DNA of 64,000 bases, taken from NCBI RefSeq assembly GCF_020509005.1, contig NC_063020.1, positions 2,914,001 to 2,978,000 of the forward strand, read 5' to 3'. Below the pieces are notes generated by a model. That model was not told the origin of the DNA. It was given only the letters and a program-made list of their open reading frames with translations, and made no database searches. Made by a program: the position numbers and the translations under genes. Below are positions 10,951 to 23,500 of this stretch, piece after piece; position 1 is the stretch's first letter, and each line of letters begins with the position of its first letter. This DNA comes from Fulvia fulva. Its lineage: Eukaryota > Ascomycota > Dothideomycetes > Mycosphaerellales > Mycosphaerellaceae.

Positions 10951-13900
10951 CTTTATTAAGACTTTCGGCGATAGGGAAGTAGATAGACGCTTATACGATA
11001 TATAGGATATTATTAAGGAATATACGGTATTAGATAAGAGCTTCTACGAGACCGACCGACTATATCTATAGAAGGAGCGCCTACGTAGTAACCCTAATTC
11101 GAACAATAACGGCGTATAGGGCGGTAGTAATACCGTAGGCGCCGTAGCTACTAGTACGACCGCTATAATCGTCTAGCGACTACTATAATACGTAGGTACG
11201 AAGAAGAAGGAGGACCTACCGGTTTACTTATAGAACCTACCTTTATTAAACCGTAAGTAGCGTAAGGACCTTAAGAAGTAGGGTAAGTACTACCGCTACC
11301 GTATAGGGTCGTACGTATTAACGAACCCTAAATGCCCGATATATAGTTACGACGGCGACTACCGCCCTCTACGTCTACGAAATAACGCGAACGCTAACCC
11401 GAACCTTAGCTCCCTTACTACCGACCTTTAGTAATAGGGAAATAGTACGACCGCTGCCTAAGCGTAGTAGATAGCGGTTAGTAACCGAACTTTCTAAGAC
11501 AGAAAGAGTATAAGATTAAGAGATATAGAATATAAGAGACGGACTATAGTAAGGAGCTTAAGATATCGGTATATATACTAGATATATAATAACTAGCTAT
11601 ACACCCTTATATAGTATTACCCGTAACAATACAATATAAAAAGGCTCGCGGCCTTATAGATTCTGCCTCTACCTCTCTCTTTCTTAATTAGAAATTTATA
11701 CGTAAATATATAACCCCCTTAATCCCTTTGATAAAGAATAGGCAATTAATACTAGGAGATAGATCGGCTATAGCGCGTTAGATTTTATATATAGCCCTTA
11801 TAGACGTGGTTATCGGCGGTCATTACGAGTAAATACTATACTACGTTACCGACCTCGAATACGATATCGTCTTTAGACTACCGTAGCTCTCCGCGTACAA
11901 CCTAAACATCTTCTAGGAAACTAGCGAGGTAGCGTTTAGATCTAACTACTACTTCGGTCACTATCTATCTAACAATATATCGACAATAGTATAATCTCTA
12001 AACTATATTAGTAGAACGAAATAACCCGAATATCTTCTAGGAAACTAGCGAGGTAGCGTTTAGATCTAACTACTACTTCGATTACTATCTATATAATAAG
12101 ACATCGACAATAGTATAATCTCTAAACTATATTAGTAGAACGAAATATAGACTAAAGCCCTTTACTAGCGAGTTAGTAGGATTTATAGCCGGAAGGGCGG
12201 AGCTAGATATGTCCGCTCTAGAGGTAGATAAAGAGGTAGATTACTAGGAAGTCTCGTAGCGCGTATAGGAGATATACGCGTACCGGCCTAGGGCCGAGTA
12301 CTTCTATATTATGCCTACGGGGCGCGAGGATAACGATAATAACGATAATAGCCTTAAACTAAGCGCGATAGTAGCTAATGACCTAGATCAGTTCTTAAAC
12401 AAGCAGTTTAACTACAATCCTAAAGAGAAGCTCCCGCCTATATACTACGACATTATAGATACTTTCTTAGTAAAGGACTACGAGGGACTCCTACCTTACC
12501 GACTAGGTATCGACTACGAGATTTATATTAAACCCGGTAGACCTTAAGAACCGCTATACCGAAAGCTATACGGACTAGCCGAGAAGGAGAATAAAGCCGT
12601 TAAGAAATAGTTACTCGAATAGACTTTAGAAGGTAAGGTACGTAAGGCCGGTTAGGAAATAAGCTAGTCACCGGCACCGGTATTAGTAGTAAGAAAGCCT
12701 AGAGGAGGGCTACGAGTATATATTAACTACCGTAGGCTAAACGCTATTACTATTAAGAATCGCTATCCTATTCTATTAATATAGGAAACGCTTAACCGTA
12801 TCTACGGAAAGAAGTACTTTACGAAACTAGATATTATAGTAGCCTTTAATAAGTTACATATCGCGGAAGGGCACGAGTAGCTAATAGCTTTCGTAATACG
12901 CTACGGTATATACAAATGCCTCGTATTACCGTTCGGCCTCTATAACGGACCCGTAACCTTTTAGTCGTATATCAACAAGGTTCTATAGAAATATCTAGAT
13001 AACTTTATATTAGTATATCTAGATAACGTCCTTATCTTTAGCGACACTCTAGAGGAACACGTCGAACACGTATAAAAGGTGTTAATTAAGCTACGAGATA
13101 CCGGGCTTACTATTAATATCGATAAGTCCGAGTTCTACTAGGAACGTATAAAATATCTAGACCTTATTATTACACCCTATAGCATCGAGATAGACCCGGA
13201 GAAATTGGAATTTATATAAACCTAGGAAGCACTAACTAATCTTAAGGATATCTAAGCCTTCCTAGGATTCGCGAACTTCTACCGTAGGTTTATCGAGGCC
13301 TTCTCTCGTATTACATCCCTATTAACTAACCTAACGAAGTCAGATAGGCCTAGCAATCACAAGAACCGTAGAATTAACTAGACTAATAATTGCTAGAGCG
13401 TATTCGAGGCGTTAAAAGTAGCGTTTAGTAAGGCGGGTATACTAGTATACTATATACCGGGTAGATAGACCGTCGTAGAGACTAACTCCTTAGACTTTAT
13501 TAATATAGGTATACTCTTATAATACGACGAGTAGGGAGTGTTACATCCTATAGCTTTCTATTCGAAGAAGCTAAGCCCCTAGGAGTATAATTACGAGATC
13601 TACGATAAGGAACTCCTCGCGATTATCAAAGTATTCGAAGAGTAGCGCCTAGAGCTTACGTACGAAGTAGACGAGAACGGCGATCTAGTCAAAGTGTTTA
13701 TAGACTATAAGAACCTCGAATATTTTATGACTACGAAGTAGCTAAATCGCCGATAAGCGCGATAGGCAGAATTTCTATTACAATTTAACTTCTAGATCAT
13801 ATACCGCCTAGGTATATAAGGAACGAAGCTAGATAGCCTAACGAGACGTAGCTAGGACCTTCCGTAGGGGGTGGACGATCCGAGAAATTAGCACTAGTAT

Positions 13901-15961
13901 TAGACATTGCTTCTGCTAGAGCAATTCCTTAAGATCGACTCTATACGAGCTACTATCGAAGATACGCCCGAAGAAGAAGAGACGACGACTCCCCTAAATC
14001 CTAAAGCAATCGAGTTTATTCTAGAACTAGAACAGGTACTATAAACATAGCTAGTACTAGCTTAGGAAGTATAGACTACGAATAAAGCCGAAGTCGAAGC
14101 TAAACTCGAGTACTATATAACGACTACTTACGCCCTAGACTAAGAACTTAAGGCGGTAATCAAGATACTACGGAAAGATAGTGCTATCCCTCTACTCTTA
14201 TAGAAGGCGAAGATACACCCTACGTACTATAAGGTAGATAGTAATATATTATATATACGAAACTAGTACGATAGCTAGAGCCTATAGGTACCCGATAACT
14301 AGGCCCTACGGACTCGGCTTATTAGAATGAATTATGACGCTCTAGTAGTAGGATATCTAGGACGAGCTCGAACCTATAAACTCGTAGTACGAGAATTCTA
14401 CTAGCCTAGCTTAGTAAGATTAGTACGTAGATATACCGCGAATTGCCGTATATACCGTACGACTAAATCTCTATACTCCTAGCTACCTAGATTATTATAT
14501 CTACTTTTAGTACTAGACCGACCTTAGAGGTATATCGCGGTAGACCTCGTAGTCGGACTTCCTAATAGCACCCTCGATAGCATGACCTATAACAACATTA
14601 TAACCGTAATAGATAGGCTAACGAAGGAAGTCGAGCTAATTCCGATCGGAGCGATAACTATATAGAATACGGTAAGACTTTTCCTTAAGTATATGTTCTC
14701 CCGACGCGGATTTCCTAACACTATTACTTTAGACCGCGGCAAATAATAGGTTGCTACCTTCTAGAAGCAACTTTATAAGATGCTTCGTATAAGTCGTAAG
14801 CTAAGTTCTTTATACTACCTAGAAACTAGTAGACAGTCGGAACGTACTAACTAAGTAATAGAATAGTATCTCCGTATATTTACTAACGAGGTATAAGATA
14901 ACTAGGTAGAATAGCTTTGTCTAGCTTAGTTCGCGATTAATAACCACCTTTCTAAAACTACTAGTATATCGCTATTTTACGCTACTTTAGGCTATACCCC
15001 TAAGTTTATAGAGCGCGTAGACCTAAGCGCTAGAAAAGAGGGAGGACTAACTACTCTCTAGCGACTAGATACGCGATCGGCTAAAGCCTTCGTACGCCGG
15101 ATTTACGACCTTTATAAGCACCTTTAAGAAAATATACGGATGTTATAAGCTCTCTAAGCTAAGGTAGTAAACCGCTACCGAAGTATCCCGCTAGACTATA
15201 AAGTAGGCGACTAGGTATACCTAAGTACTAAGAACATCCGTACGACTCGACTATCTAAGAAGCTCGATAGAAGATACGCTAGTCCGTACTAGATTATAGA
15301 AGTTATACTAGCTAAGCTCTTATATAAACTAAGATTGTCGGACGCTATAGTAGGACTTAATAACTACTTTTACACCTCGTTACTTTAGCGAGCCGATCAT
15401 CCCGACTTCCTACTACTCGAAGGCTAGTATCTAGTACTACTACCGCTAATAACTATCGAGCCCGATACTACCGAAGCCGATATAGTCGCTAATATAGTCG
15501 TAATACCTATATATATATAAGGTAGAGAAGATCTTAGACATATATACCCGTAAGCGAGTAGGCAAAGTGAAGAAGGGGTAGAAGCGTAAAGTGGACACTT
15601 AGTATAAGGTAAAATGGCTTAGATATTAGAATAAGGAGGATAGTAAGACCTAGTAACCGGCTAAGAACATATTCAAACACGCGGCCGCCGCTATTATAGA
15701 CTTTTACTATAGCCGGCCGGAGTTATCTACGCCTATAGGCTTCGTAGCTCTATCTAATTAGGTCCCCCTAAGCATTTCTTAAAGGGAGCCGGTCGCGGAT
15801 AGGCTAGTTATAGATAGACTAGATATAGATATATTACTAGACGATAATAAGGTATTAGAGGATAATTAGACTTTCGTACGGTTATAGAGTAGTACGGGCA
15901 AGTCGCCGTATAAGATAGATAACGCTTAGAGGACTAAGACGCGTTTTAAGAGGGGAGGTAC
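10951..15961 (+). pseudogene. Gypsy-B gag end and pol remnant
   Basis: Domains in order, all interrupted: gag C-terminus with degraded zinc knuckle (about 11270-11330), protease region, and a short open piece at 12311-12547 corresponding to the linker before RT. RT core follows ([14 protein letters not shown] near 12740-12785; a YLDN version of the YxDD catalytic box near 13010-13050), then RNase H and integrase (about 13900-15200). A chromodomain relic (YKVKWLRY, then PAKNI) lies near 15600-15670. Stops arise at expected Gln and Trp codons, as RIP would produce. Confidence 0.7.
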
Positions 15962-16145
15962 TATTACGGGCAGCCCGCGACCCCTTACTATAGCTACGTT
16001 AGCCCGGGTGAACCGCGGACCTTCCGTATCGGGTTAGCGCGGCTTAGCTTTACTTTATAACTTCGCCGCGCCTCGCGCTCCTCTTCCGTAGCTTTGTAGA
16101 ACAATAACTCTCTTATTCGGACCCTATAGTACGCGCGCCCTTATA
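15962..16145 (+). repeat. 3' LTR of Gypsy-B (184 bp)
   Basis: Partner of 4168-4351. Copia-2 sequence follows directly. Confidence 0.8.
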
Positions 16146-17642
16146 CTTCTAATAGTATCTTAGAGTCTAATACGTCTTCCTAGGTCGTATAGGCCCTTAT
16201 AGGCTTCTTACTAGAGGAGGCCTTTAGCTTACGGCTCTCCTTTATCTACTTTATAAGGTCCGTTATTACCTTAAGGACATTACGAAGGTTTAGTAATAAT
16301 GACCTCCTACGAGGTAGTAACGGTTGTCTCTTAGTAGGGTAGGTAACCCTAGCTAGTTTGTCCTTATTCCTAATAGCCTACTAAGCTATAGAAAGGTATA
16401 GGCACTTGCTTATAGAATAGTCACTATTATAGAGATAGTACGTAAGCTTGCCCTAGAAACCCTTCTTAGCGAACATAGCTATCCCTTAATAAATTATTAA
16501 TTCTTGCTTTGCCCTAAGAATTATAAGAATGTCTTATAGTAAGAGATTTACCTAGGTATCAATTATATCGCGAATTGAGCTAAATAAGTCTAGTAGAGCT
16601 ACTAAGAGCTATTAGATATTTCTGTCCTTAGTCTTAATGTCTTAGAACTAAGGCGAGATTAAAATAGCCCTCCTTATAATTAAGCTAAGCTCCTACTAGG
16701 CGTTATCTATTAACTAGTCCTCTATTATTACGAAATTAGTATATTACTAAAGCAAACTTCTTCTAGTAGCGAGAAGTCTTCTCTTATATTTAGCTTTAGC
16801 CTATTCCTATAACTCCTTCGTATACCGGATCTCGTATATCATCTCTTAGTCATCTGTCGACAGACAGATATACATCTTATATAGGGCCGTTATATTATAC
16901 CGTCTATACGATACCTTCCTTCTCGCTTGATCTAAAGAAAGGGATGACTCCGATAATGTAGAGGGTGTCGCTATAGATAGGATTATAGCGGGAATGTCCG
17001 TAATAATGTCTTCGAGGACCTAGTTAACCTACTTTAATACTAGGTATATTCTTATTAGCTTAAACTATGTTTCGTAGTTCTCTCTTACTAGAATAGGTAC
17101 TACTCTCTTTCTTATAAACCTAGTCTCGTTCTCTATTTTTATAAGTTAAGGGACAGGTTAGCTACCCTTAGGTAAAAGGATATATTTAGTCGTACGCGAT
17201 CGGATCGAAATAGGATAAACCGAACGCGAGGTTAATAGCGGAGAGGATAGCTATCCGCCGGGAAGAGGAGAAAAGTCGGTCGGTAAGGATCGTATTAGTA
17301 CTAAGACACTATAGCGTAACTCTCTTAGTAGAGCGGCTTTCTAAGACACTACGGCTCTCTTAGAATAAACAGTTAGTCGATACGAACGCGATGTCCGGAG
17401 AGCGACTCTTCTTAGTAAGCTTGCCTACTTATCTAAGGTATTAGTATAGGCTCCCTAACTCGGAGTCTAATAGTACCTTACTAGGCTCTTTCACGTCTTA
17501 TATATACCTATAGTACGGCTATAGCTTCCTATATAAGGCGGGTGCGGCCTCTAGTCTACCTTCCTTTTGTTCTAAAGAGGAATAACTCTAATACGACTTT
17601 GTCGAGGGTAAAATACCGAGTTACTAACTCGGGCTTATAACC
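16146..17642 (-). mobile_element. Copia-2, gag-side part, RIP-degraded
   Basis: Continues the copia fragment interrupted at 4167; it corresponds in position to about 1380-2490 of Copia-1. Gag would be encoded on the minus strand, but no frame is open. It ends at a primer-binding site (17630-17642, CGGGCTTATAACC) matching a RIP-altered initiator tRNA-Met anticodon arm. Assignment relies on collinearity with Copia-1 and on that site. Confidence 0.55.
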
Positions 17643-18089
17643 TATTAAATAGGTACGAGTTACGTAGTAGTAGAAGATAGCGGATTATACGAAAGACGAA
17701 GAAGGACCTAATAGGATAGCGTATATCTATATATAGTATCACTAGTATTAGTATAGGTAGATACTAGGTATCTAGATATTTACTAGCCTATAGGCTAGTA
17801 AACCCTAGTTACATAATCTAGTTATATAACATACCTACACCTATATACTTGTCCTACGGCCTATATATTCTTAATAGAACTTAATAATACGGACAAGGCG
17901 TAAGATAGGGCGTAAACGTATTAATACCTTAGAATCGAATAAGTTCTACGAAGAAGAGAAAATAAGAAAGTCGCTAAGCCGCGATAAAGTAAACGTCGAG
18001 GTTAGGGTCTAGGGTCCGGGCGCGCTAGCGCACTAGGTCACGTGATACTAAGTATAGCCTTACGAGGTGAACCGTAATAAAACTTGACA
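17643..18089 (-). repeat. candidate 5' LTR of Copia-2
   Basis: Starts TATTAAATAGGTA, the same 13 bases that begin the Copia-1 LTR after its primer-binding site, and probably ends at TTGACA (447 bp). Beyond the start it does not match the Copia-1 LTR, so these are different families. No partner LTR is in the window to confirm the end. Confidence 0.35.
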
Positions 18090-18673
18090 TCCTATCTAGT
18101 CGTATATTCTTTTACTTCGTCGTTACGGATATAGTCGGAGAGGTTAATCGTCTTAGGCGGTTTGGTAACTAGTTATATTAGTTGCTTAATACGCTACTAT
18201 ATTTGCTCGTTAGTCAGCTATTAGGGTCAGGTTTAGTAACCTTTAGTCTAGCTACTATTAAATATAAGCGACTCGCGGCGGATCTTAGAGCGACTAGTAA
18301 GTAGAGAGTACCTACCGCCTATACTCTTAGCTAGTATCTTATTAATAAAGGTGCGATTGTTCTTATTAACTTAGACCTATCGCGTTTATCGTACGATTAG
18401 TATAGAAAACTCGTAATAAGCGTAGTTTCTATATCTTTAACCTATTACTTTATAGGTCCTTCGTAGTACGTATTCTACGGTTAGTAAAGGAGGTCTAATA
18501 AAGTATAAGGGAGCCGTTCTTAATATAGGGCAAATAACGAAGTTGTTAGATAGGCTATCTAAGAGGAGCACGAGGTACGGAAAGTTAATATATAAGCCGA
18601 GGTATACGGGCCGGCCCGTACCGAGTTACGTAACCGACTACTATTCACTAGACGTCCGCCTAGGCCCGTGACA
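18090..18673. other. unidentified RIP-saturated segment
   Basis: About 580 bp with strong CpA depletion and TpA excess, no open frame and no protein motif I can recognise on either strand. It ends in TGACA at 18673, the usual last bases of an LTR in this region, directly before Copia-C sequence. It may be part of another LTR element inserted in Copia-C, but no second copy is visible. Confidence 0.4.
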
Positions 18674-18818
18674 CTTATCCTATTAGTTATAGCTCTTTAG
18701 AACTACGGTACCCTAAGGTAGGGTACCGGTAGTTACCGGGGTCTCGGTAGTAGCTATAACTATAAAATAGGCTATAGGCTAGTAAAGGTTCTACGCGGGT
18801 CTACTAGGCCTAGGAGGT
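18674..18818 (-). mobile_element. Copia-C, gag start and leader (left piece)
   Basis: Matches the gag N-terminus and leader of Copia-D at about 36990-37130, with many RIP changes; the gag ATG (37069 in Copia-D) is ATA here. It stops at the 5-bp target site GAGGT (18814-18818) of Gypsy-C. The element resumes beyond the Gypsy-C 3' LTR at 37846, where GGGGT is the other copy of the target site. Confidence 0.65.
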
Positions 18819-19338
18819 TGTTATAGTCTCCCTATAGAGTGTATAGAAGGTAGGGATAGAAGAGCCTTAGAGTGCTTAGAAGTCGTTAAGAAGTGACAGT
18901 CTAGCTTAGTATATAAGCGCTAAGAATTATATACCCCGTAATATTTACTACGGGACCTAGCCCTCTAAATTCACCCCTCTACTAAACCTTAACAGATTCA
19001 CTTCGGCTCGTAACTATGTGACTCACGGCACTCCCGCGAGTACCCGCGACTACGCTAGACCCTAGAAGAAGCACGTAGAAGACTCGGAACGTAGGGCAGG
19101 TTAGAATAAGGTTTTAAGCAAAGCTACTAAGCGCGGCTTCGTACGGGTTAGCCCTATTAATACGGGGACACGTACTCGCGAGGGTCGCGTATAAATATCT
19201 GGCCTTCCCTAGGCCTCTCTTGCTTTCTTCGTCTTTCGTTTTGTATAGCAATTATACTATACCCTTTTATATCTACACTTCGTACCTATATTCTCGCTTT
19301 TACCCTTATATCTTATAGGCTAGGCTCTCGCCCTAATA
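18819..19338 (+). repeat. 5' LTR of Gypsy-C (520 bp), heavily RIPped
   Basis: Starts TGTTATAG and ends CCCTAATA. Same length as the 3' LTR at 37326-37845 but far more mutated. It carries an insert of about 77 bp (about 18989-19066) absent from the 443-bp LTRs of Gypsy-A. A TATAAATA box is at about 19190-19197. The gag remnant starts 42 bp beyond the LTR. Confidence 0.9.
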
Positions 19339-19380
19339 TTACGAAAGACTAACAAACCGTTAACTACTCGAGTTATCCTT

Positions 19381-20541
19381 ATAGGTGACCACGCTACCGA
19401 TAGAGGTGTTAACCTCGACAACTAAGACACTCTATTCCACTTTAGTAAGTAGACTAATATCCCCTTCTCGAACGCCGCTACCTTCGGTACCTAGGCAAAC
19501 GCTAACCCCGATACCGCCTACGCTCTTATTAACCGTACCGTCTCCTCTTTCCGCGAGACCGCCTAGTAGGTCGAGCAAGCAAACAACTAAGTAACATACC
19601 TTTAAGGTATTATAAACACCTTCTAGAACCTCGCCCCGTACGCCGACGATAACCGCCGCTAGTACTTCTCTAAGAAGGTTAACGACCTAGACGAGTTCGA
19701 CGGTAATAAGAGTAAGTTTAAGACATTTAAGACATAGCTTACTATCAAGCTATTAGCTAATACCGACCACTTTCCGTAAGAGAAGGACAAAGTTACGTAC
19801 GTCTTCTCCCTTCTTCGGGGAGACGCCGCGGCTTAGGTATAATACTATATCGATAACGCTACGTAGACTATCGGCTGCCCGGACGTCCTCACCTTAATAT
19901 AGGACCTCCGTACTGCCTTTAGTAATCTAGACCGTAGAGCTACCGCCTAGAACGCTATCTATAACCTCCTCTAGAAGAACAAGAGCTTCGCCGAGTACCT
20001 CGCGGCCTTTAACCGCGATATCGGGTTCACCGGCTATAACGAAGAGACTAAGAAGAGTACTCTCCGCCGTGGTTTATTAGTAGAGCTTCTTCGAGCCCTC
20101 GAGGATAAGGACGTCGGTACTATAAGCTTCCGTAAGCTCGTCGAGACCTACTAGCGCCTCGACTCTAATATAAAACACACCGCCTCTCTCCTCGCTTCCC
20201 GTTCTTAAGGTCGTTAGCCTCGTAGTCCCGGAAGCCACTTCGCTACTCTACTAGGCGCCGCCGCTCCTACGGCTCTCCCTCCCGTCTCTATAGGTAACGC
20301 TATAGATCTTAGCGCTAGTGCCGCCGTCCCTCGAGTTTAGGGCCTCGTTAACGGTAAGCTTACTCCCGAAGAGAAGCTTCGCCGTTGCTAGGCCGGACTC
20401 TATACCTACTACGGCGGTCTAGGCTATATCGTAGCTAACTGTCCGTAGCTCGCTACCCGTAACGCCCGTAACCCGGTTCGCGGCGCTATCGGCGCTATCG
20501 AGCCTACTCCTACTACTCCCGCTAAGTAGGAAAAAGCCTAG
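19381..20541 (+). pseudogene. gag remnant of Gypsy-C
   Basis: Aligns along its whole length with the 386-residue gag of Gypsy-A. The start codon is gone (ATG to ATA at 19381-19383). Many CAG/CAA codons are TAG/TAA, and the zinc-knuckle cysteines are largely tyrosine codons near 20390-20440. The gag stop (TAG, 20539-20541) is conserved. Longest open piece is 69 codons. Confidence 0.9.
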
Positions 20542-20589
20542 GTCTTCCTTATCGACGCGATAAAGACTAAGAACAACGTTTACCGAAAG

Positions 20590-23500
20590 TAAAGAGAGGA
20601 AAGAAGTTAAGGATCAATATAGTATAGCTAGACCTATACGACGAGACGGGTAAGGACTACGCTTATAAACAGTTCGTTACGAATGTAAATATCGGCTTAA
20701 AGAAACTCTCTTCTTCCAATCTTACTCTTATAGACACTAGCGTACTAGGCGAGTCTTTTATAGACTATAAACTCGCGACCTCTCTTAACCTCGAACCCTA
20801 GGAACTAAAGTACCCTCGTACCCTTAAACTCTTTAACGGCACGGAGACTACTACTAGTAAGATTACTTATATTATATACACGTTAATCACCCTCGGAGGC
20901 AAGCGTATGTCGATCACTAGCTTCCTTACGTCCCTACCGTATCAGAAGTTTATCCTCGGCCTCCCCTAGTTTAGACGACACCGACCTATTATCGACTAGA
21001 CTTCCCTTACTATTAGCTTCCCTCTAGAAGTTCCTCCGGCACCTCCGCCTTCTCCGCCGCCTTATCGCGGTCCTAAGTATACTAAGATCTTCTAGGTAAA
21101 CGCCGCTACCTTTACTACTACTACTAAGTAGCCTAAAGCTTAAGTCTTCGCCGCTTCTCTCCGCGATATCGACATCGCCCTCGAGAAGCTCGATAAGAAG
21201 CGTATACCTACCGACCCTACTACGAAGGTCCCTCCTTAGGTACACTATATCCTCTACGTATTCGATACTAAAGCCGTAGACGAGCTACCTCCTTATCGCC
21301 CTTACGACTATAAGATTGAGCTAGAAGAAGGTGTAGAGACACCGTTCGGACCGCTATATTCTATGTCCCGAGAAGAGCTTATCGTCCTTAAGAGATACCT
21401 CGAAGAGAACCTAAAGAAGGGGTTTATTCGAGCGAGCCGTTCTAGCGCTAGTAGTCCCGTTATGTTCGTTAAGAAGCCCGGCGGTAGTCTACGCTTCTAC
21501 GTAGACTACCGAGGCTTAAACGCTATTATAAAGAAGAACCGCTACCTAATACCGTTAATTTAGGAGACGCTCGAGCGCCTCTCTAAGGCCAAGTACTTCA
21601 CTAAGCTCGATGTTATCGCTACGTTTAATAAGTTACGAATGGTAGAAGGACACGAGTATCTTATAGCCTTCCGTACTCGCTACGGGCTATTCGAGTCGCT
21701 CGTTATGCCCTTCGGCGTTTATAACGGGCCTAGTACCTTCTAGAACTTTATTAACGACATCCTTTAGGAGTTCCTCGATCAGTTCTACACTACCTACATC
21801 GACGACATCCTAGTCTATAGCGAGACTAAGGAGGAGCACCGCGAGTACGTCTATAAGGTCCTTTAGAAGCTCGTAGACGCCGGCTTATAGCTCGATATCG
21901 ATAAGTACGAGTTTAAGAAGACCGAAGTCAAGTTCCTTAGTTTGATTATTACTGTAGACGGCATCAAGATAGACTAAGAGAAGATCGGCGCTATCGTCGA
22001 ATAGGATGCTCCTACGAACGTCAAAGAGGTCTAGGGTTTCCTAGGCTTTACTAACTTCTACCGCCGCTTTATCTACGCATTTTCGGGCGTAGTACGCCCT
22101 TTGACGAAGCTCACGCGTAAGGGTAAGAAGTTCGCCTAGACCGACGAATGCTAGGAGGCTTTTGACTTGCTTAAAGCGAAGTTTGTTAAGAACCCGCTTC
22201 TATAGCACTTCGATTTCGAACTAGAGACCCGTATAGAGACCGACGTATCCGACGGCGTAGTAGGCGGTGTCCTACTATAACGCCGCTCGCCTAAATCCCC
22301 CTAGTTACCTATCGCCTTCCTCTCTAAGAAGATGACCGCTACGGAGTATAACTACGAGATCTACGACAAGGAGCTTCTCGCTATCGTTAAAGCTTTCGAA
22401 GAGTAGCGCCCCGAGCTCGAAGGCTCTACTATGCCCGTCTAAGTAAGCTCCGACTATAAGAACCTCGTCTACTTTATAAAGAGCAAGCTACTTAATCGTC
22501 GCTAGGCCCGCTAGAGCGAGTTCCTCTCCCGGTTCAACTTTATAATCTCGTATACGCCCGGTAAGGCCAACTCGATAGCCGACGCCCTTACCCGCCGCCC
22601 TAGTAACTCTCTAGTTAATCGAAGAGGGGGCCGGTAAATCGTAGAGCAACAAGTCATCAAAGAGTATAACCTCTCTTCCGAGCTTCGAGAGTACCTATCG
22701 AACGGCTAGCCTACGCTCGCCGCTTCCTTTACTACTCTCGTACTCGCTCCTACCTACCTTAACGAGAGTGACGATGAATCCGAGCCTAAAGAATACGCCT
22801 CGGACGCTAAGGACTTAAACGACGATAAAGAGGGCTTAGTAACGACCGACGGCTTATCTAAATTAGACTTTAAGGGGTTTAATAATAAGGAGCAGCCCGA
22901 AGGCATTATAGTACGAGTACGAACAGCGTACGATACCGACATAGACGCCTAAGAGTTAGTTCAGGCCCTTGAATCTAGCGCGAGGACATTCCCGGGCTTC
23001 TCGCTATCCGAGTACGAGCTCTAGGAAGGTGTCGTCTACTTCCGTAAGAAGCTTTACGTACCGTAGCCCGAAGGCTCTAATATCCGAGCTAAGATTCTTT
23101 AAATCATCTACGACTCCGCCTCTAGGGGTCACCTAGGCGTAGCTAAGACCTATAAGCTCCTTGCTAGGTATTACTAGTGGCCGTATTCCTAGAAGGACGT
23201 CCGCCGCTACGTACTAAACTACGCTACTTACCGAAGAGCTAAAGCTAACCGCTACCGTCCCTACGGTCTCTTATACCCTCTCCTAGCTCCTGATCGTCTA
23301 TAGAAGCACATTACTATAGACTTTATTACCGATCTTCCTTACGGCAAGACCTTTAGCGGCGTGAAAGCAAAGGCCCTTCTAGTGATCGTAGACCGTTACT
23401 CTAAGGACCGGTATATAATCCCGTACTAGAGTATAACCGTAAAGGAGACTACTCGCTTATTCTACGAATTCGTCTAGCGCTTTTAAGGCCTCCCGGATAG

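Larger units (their letters stand above)
4168..16145 (+). mobile_element. Gypsy-B, RIP-destroyed chromodomain Gypsy element
   Basis: Bounded by two 184-bp LTRs (4168-4351 and 15962-16145) that begin TATCACGGG/TATTACGGG and end CCCTTATA. Order on the plus strand is gag, then protease-RT-RNase H-integrase-chromodomain, as in chromoviruses. The body is interrupted at 6075-10935 by a LINE. Broken RT (about 12700-13060) and chromodomain (about 15600-15670) can be read through many TAG/TAA codons that replace CAG, CAA and TGG. Flanks match copia-type sequence (Copia-2) on both sides, but I could not find a clean 5-bp target duplication (CCTTA left, CTTCT right). Confidence 0.8.
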
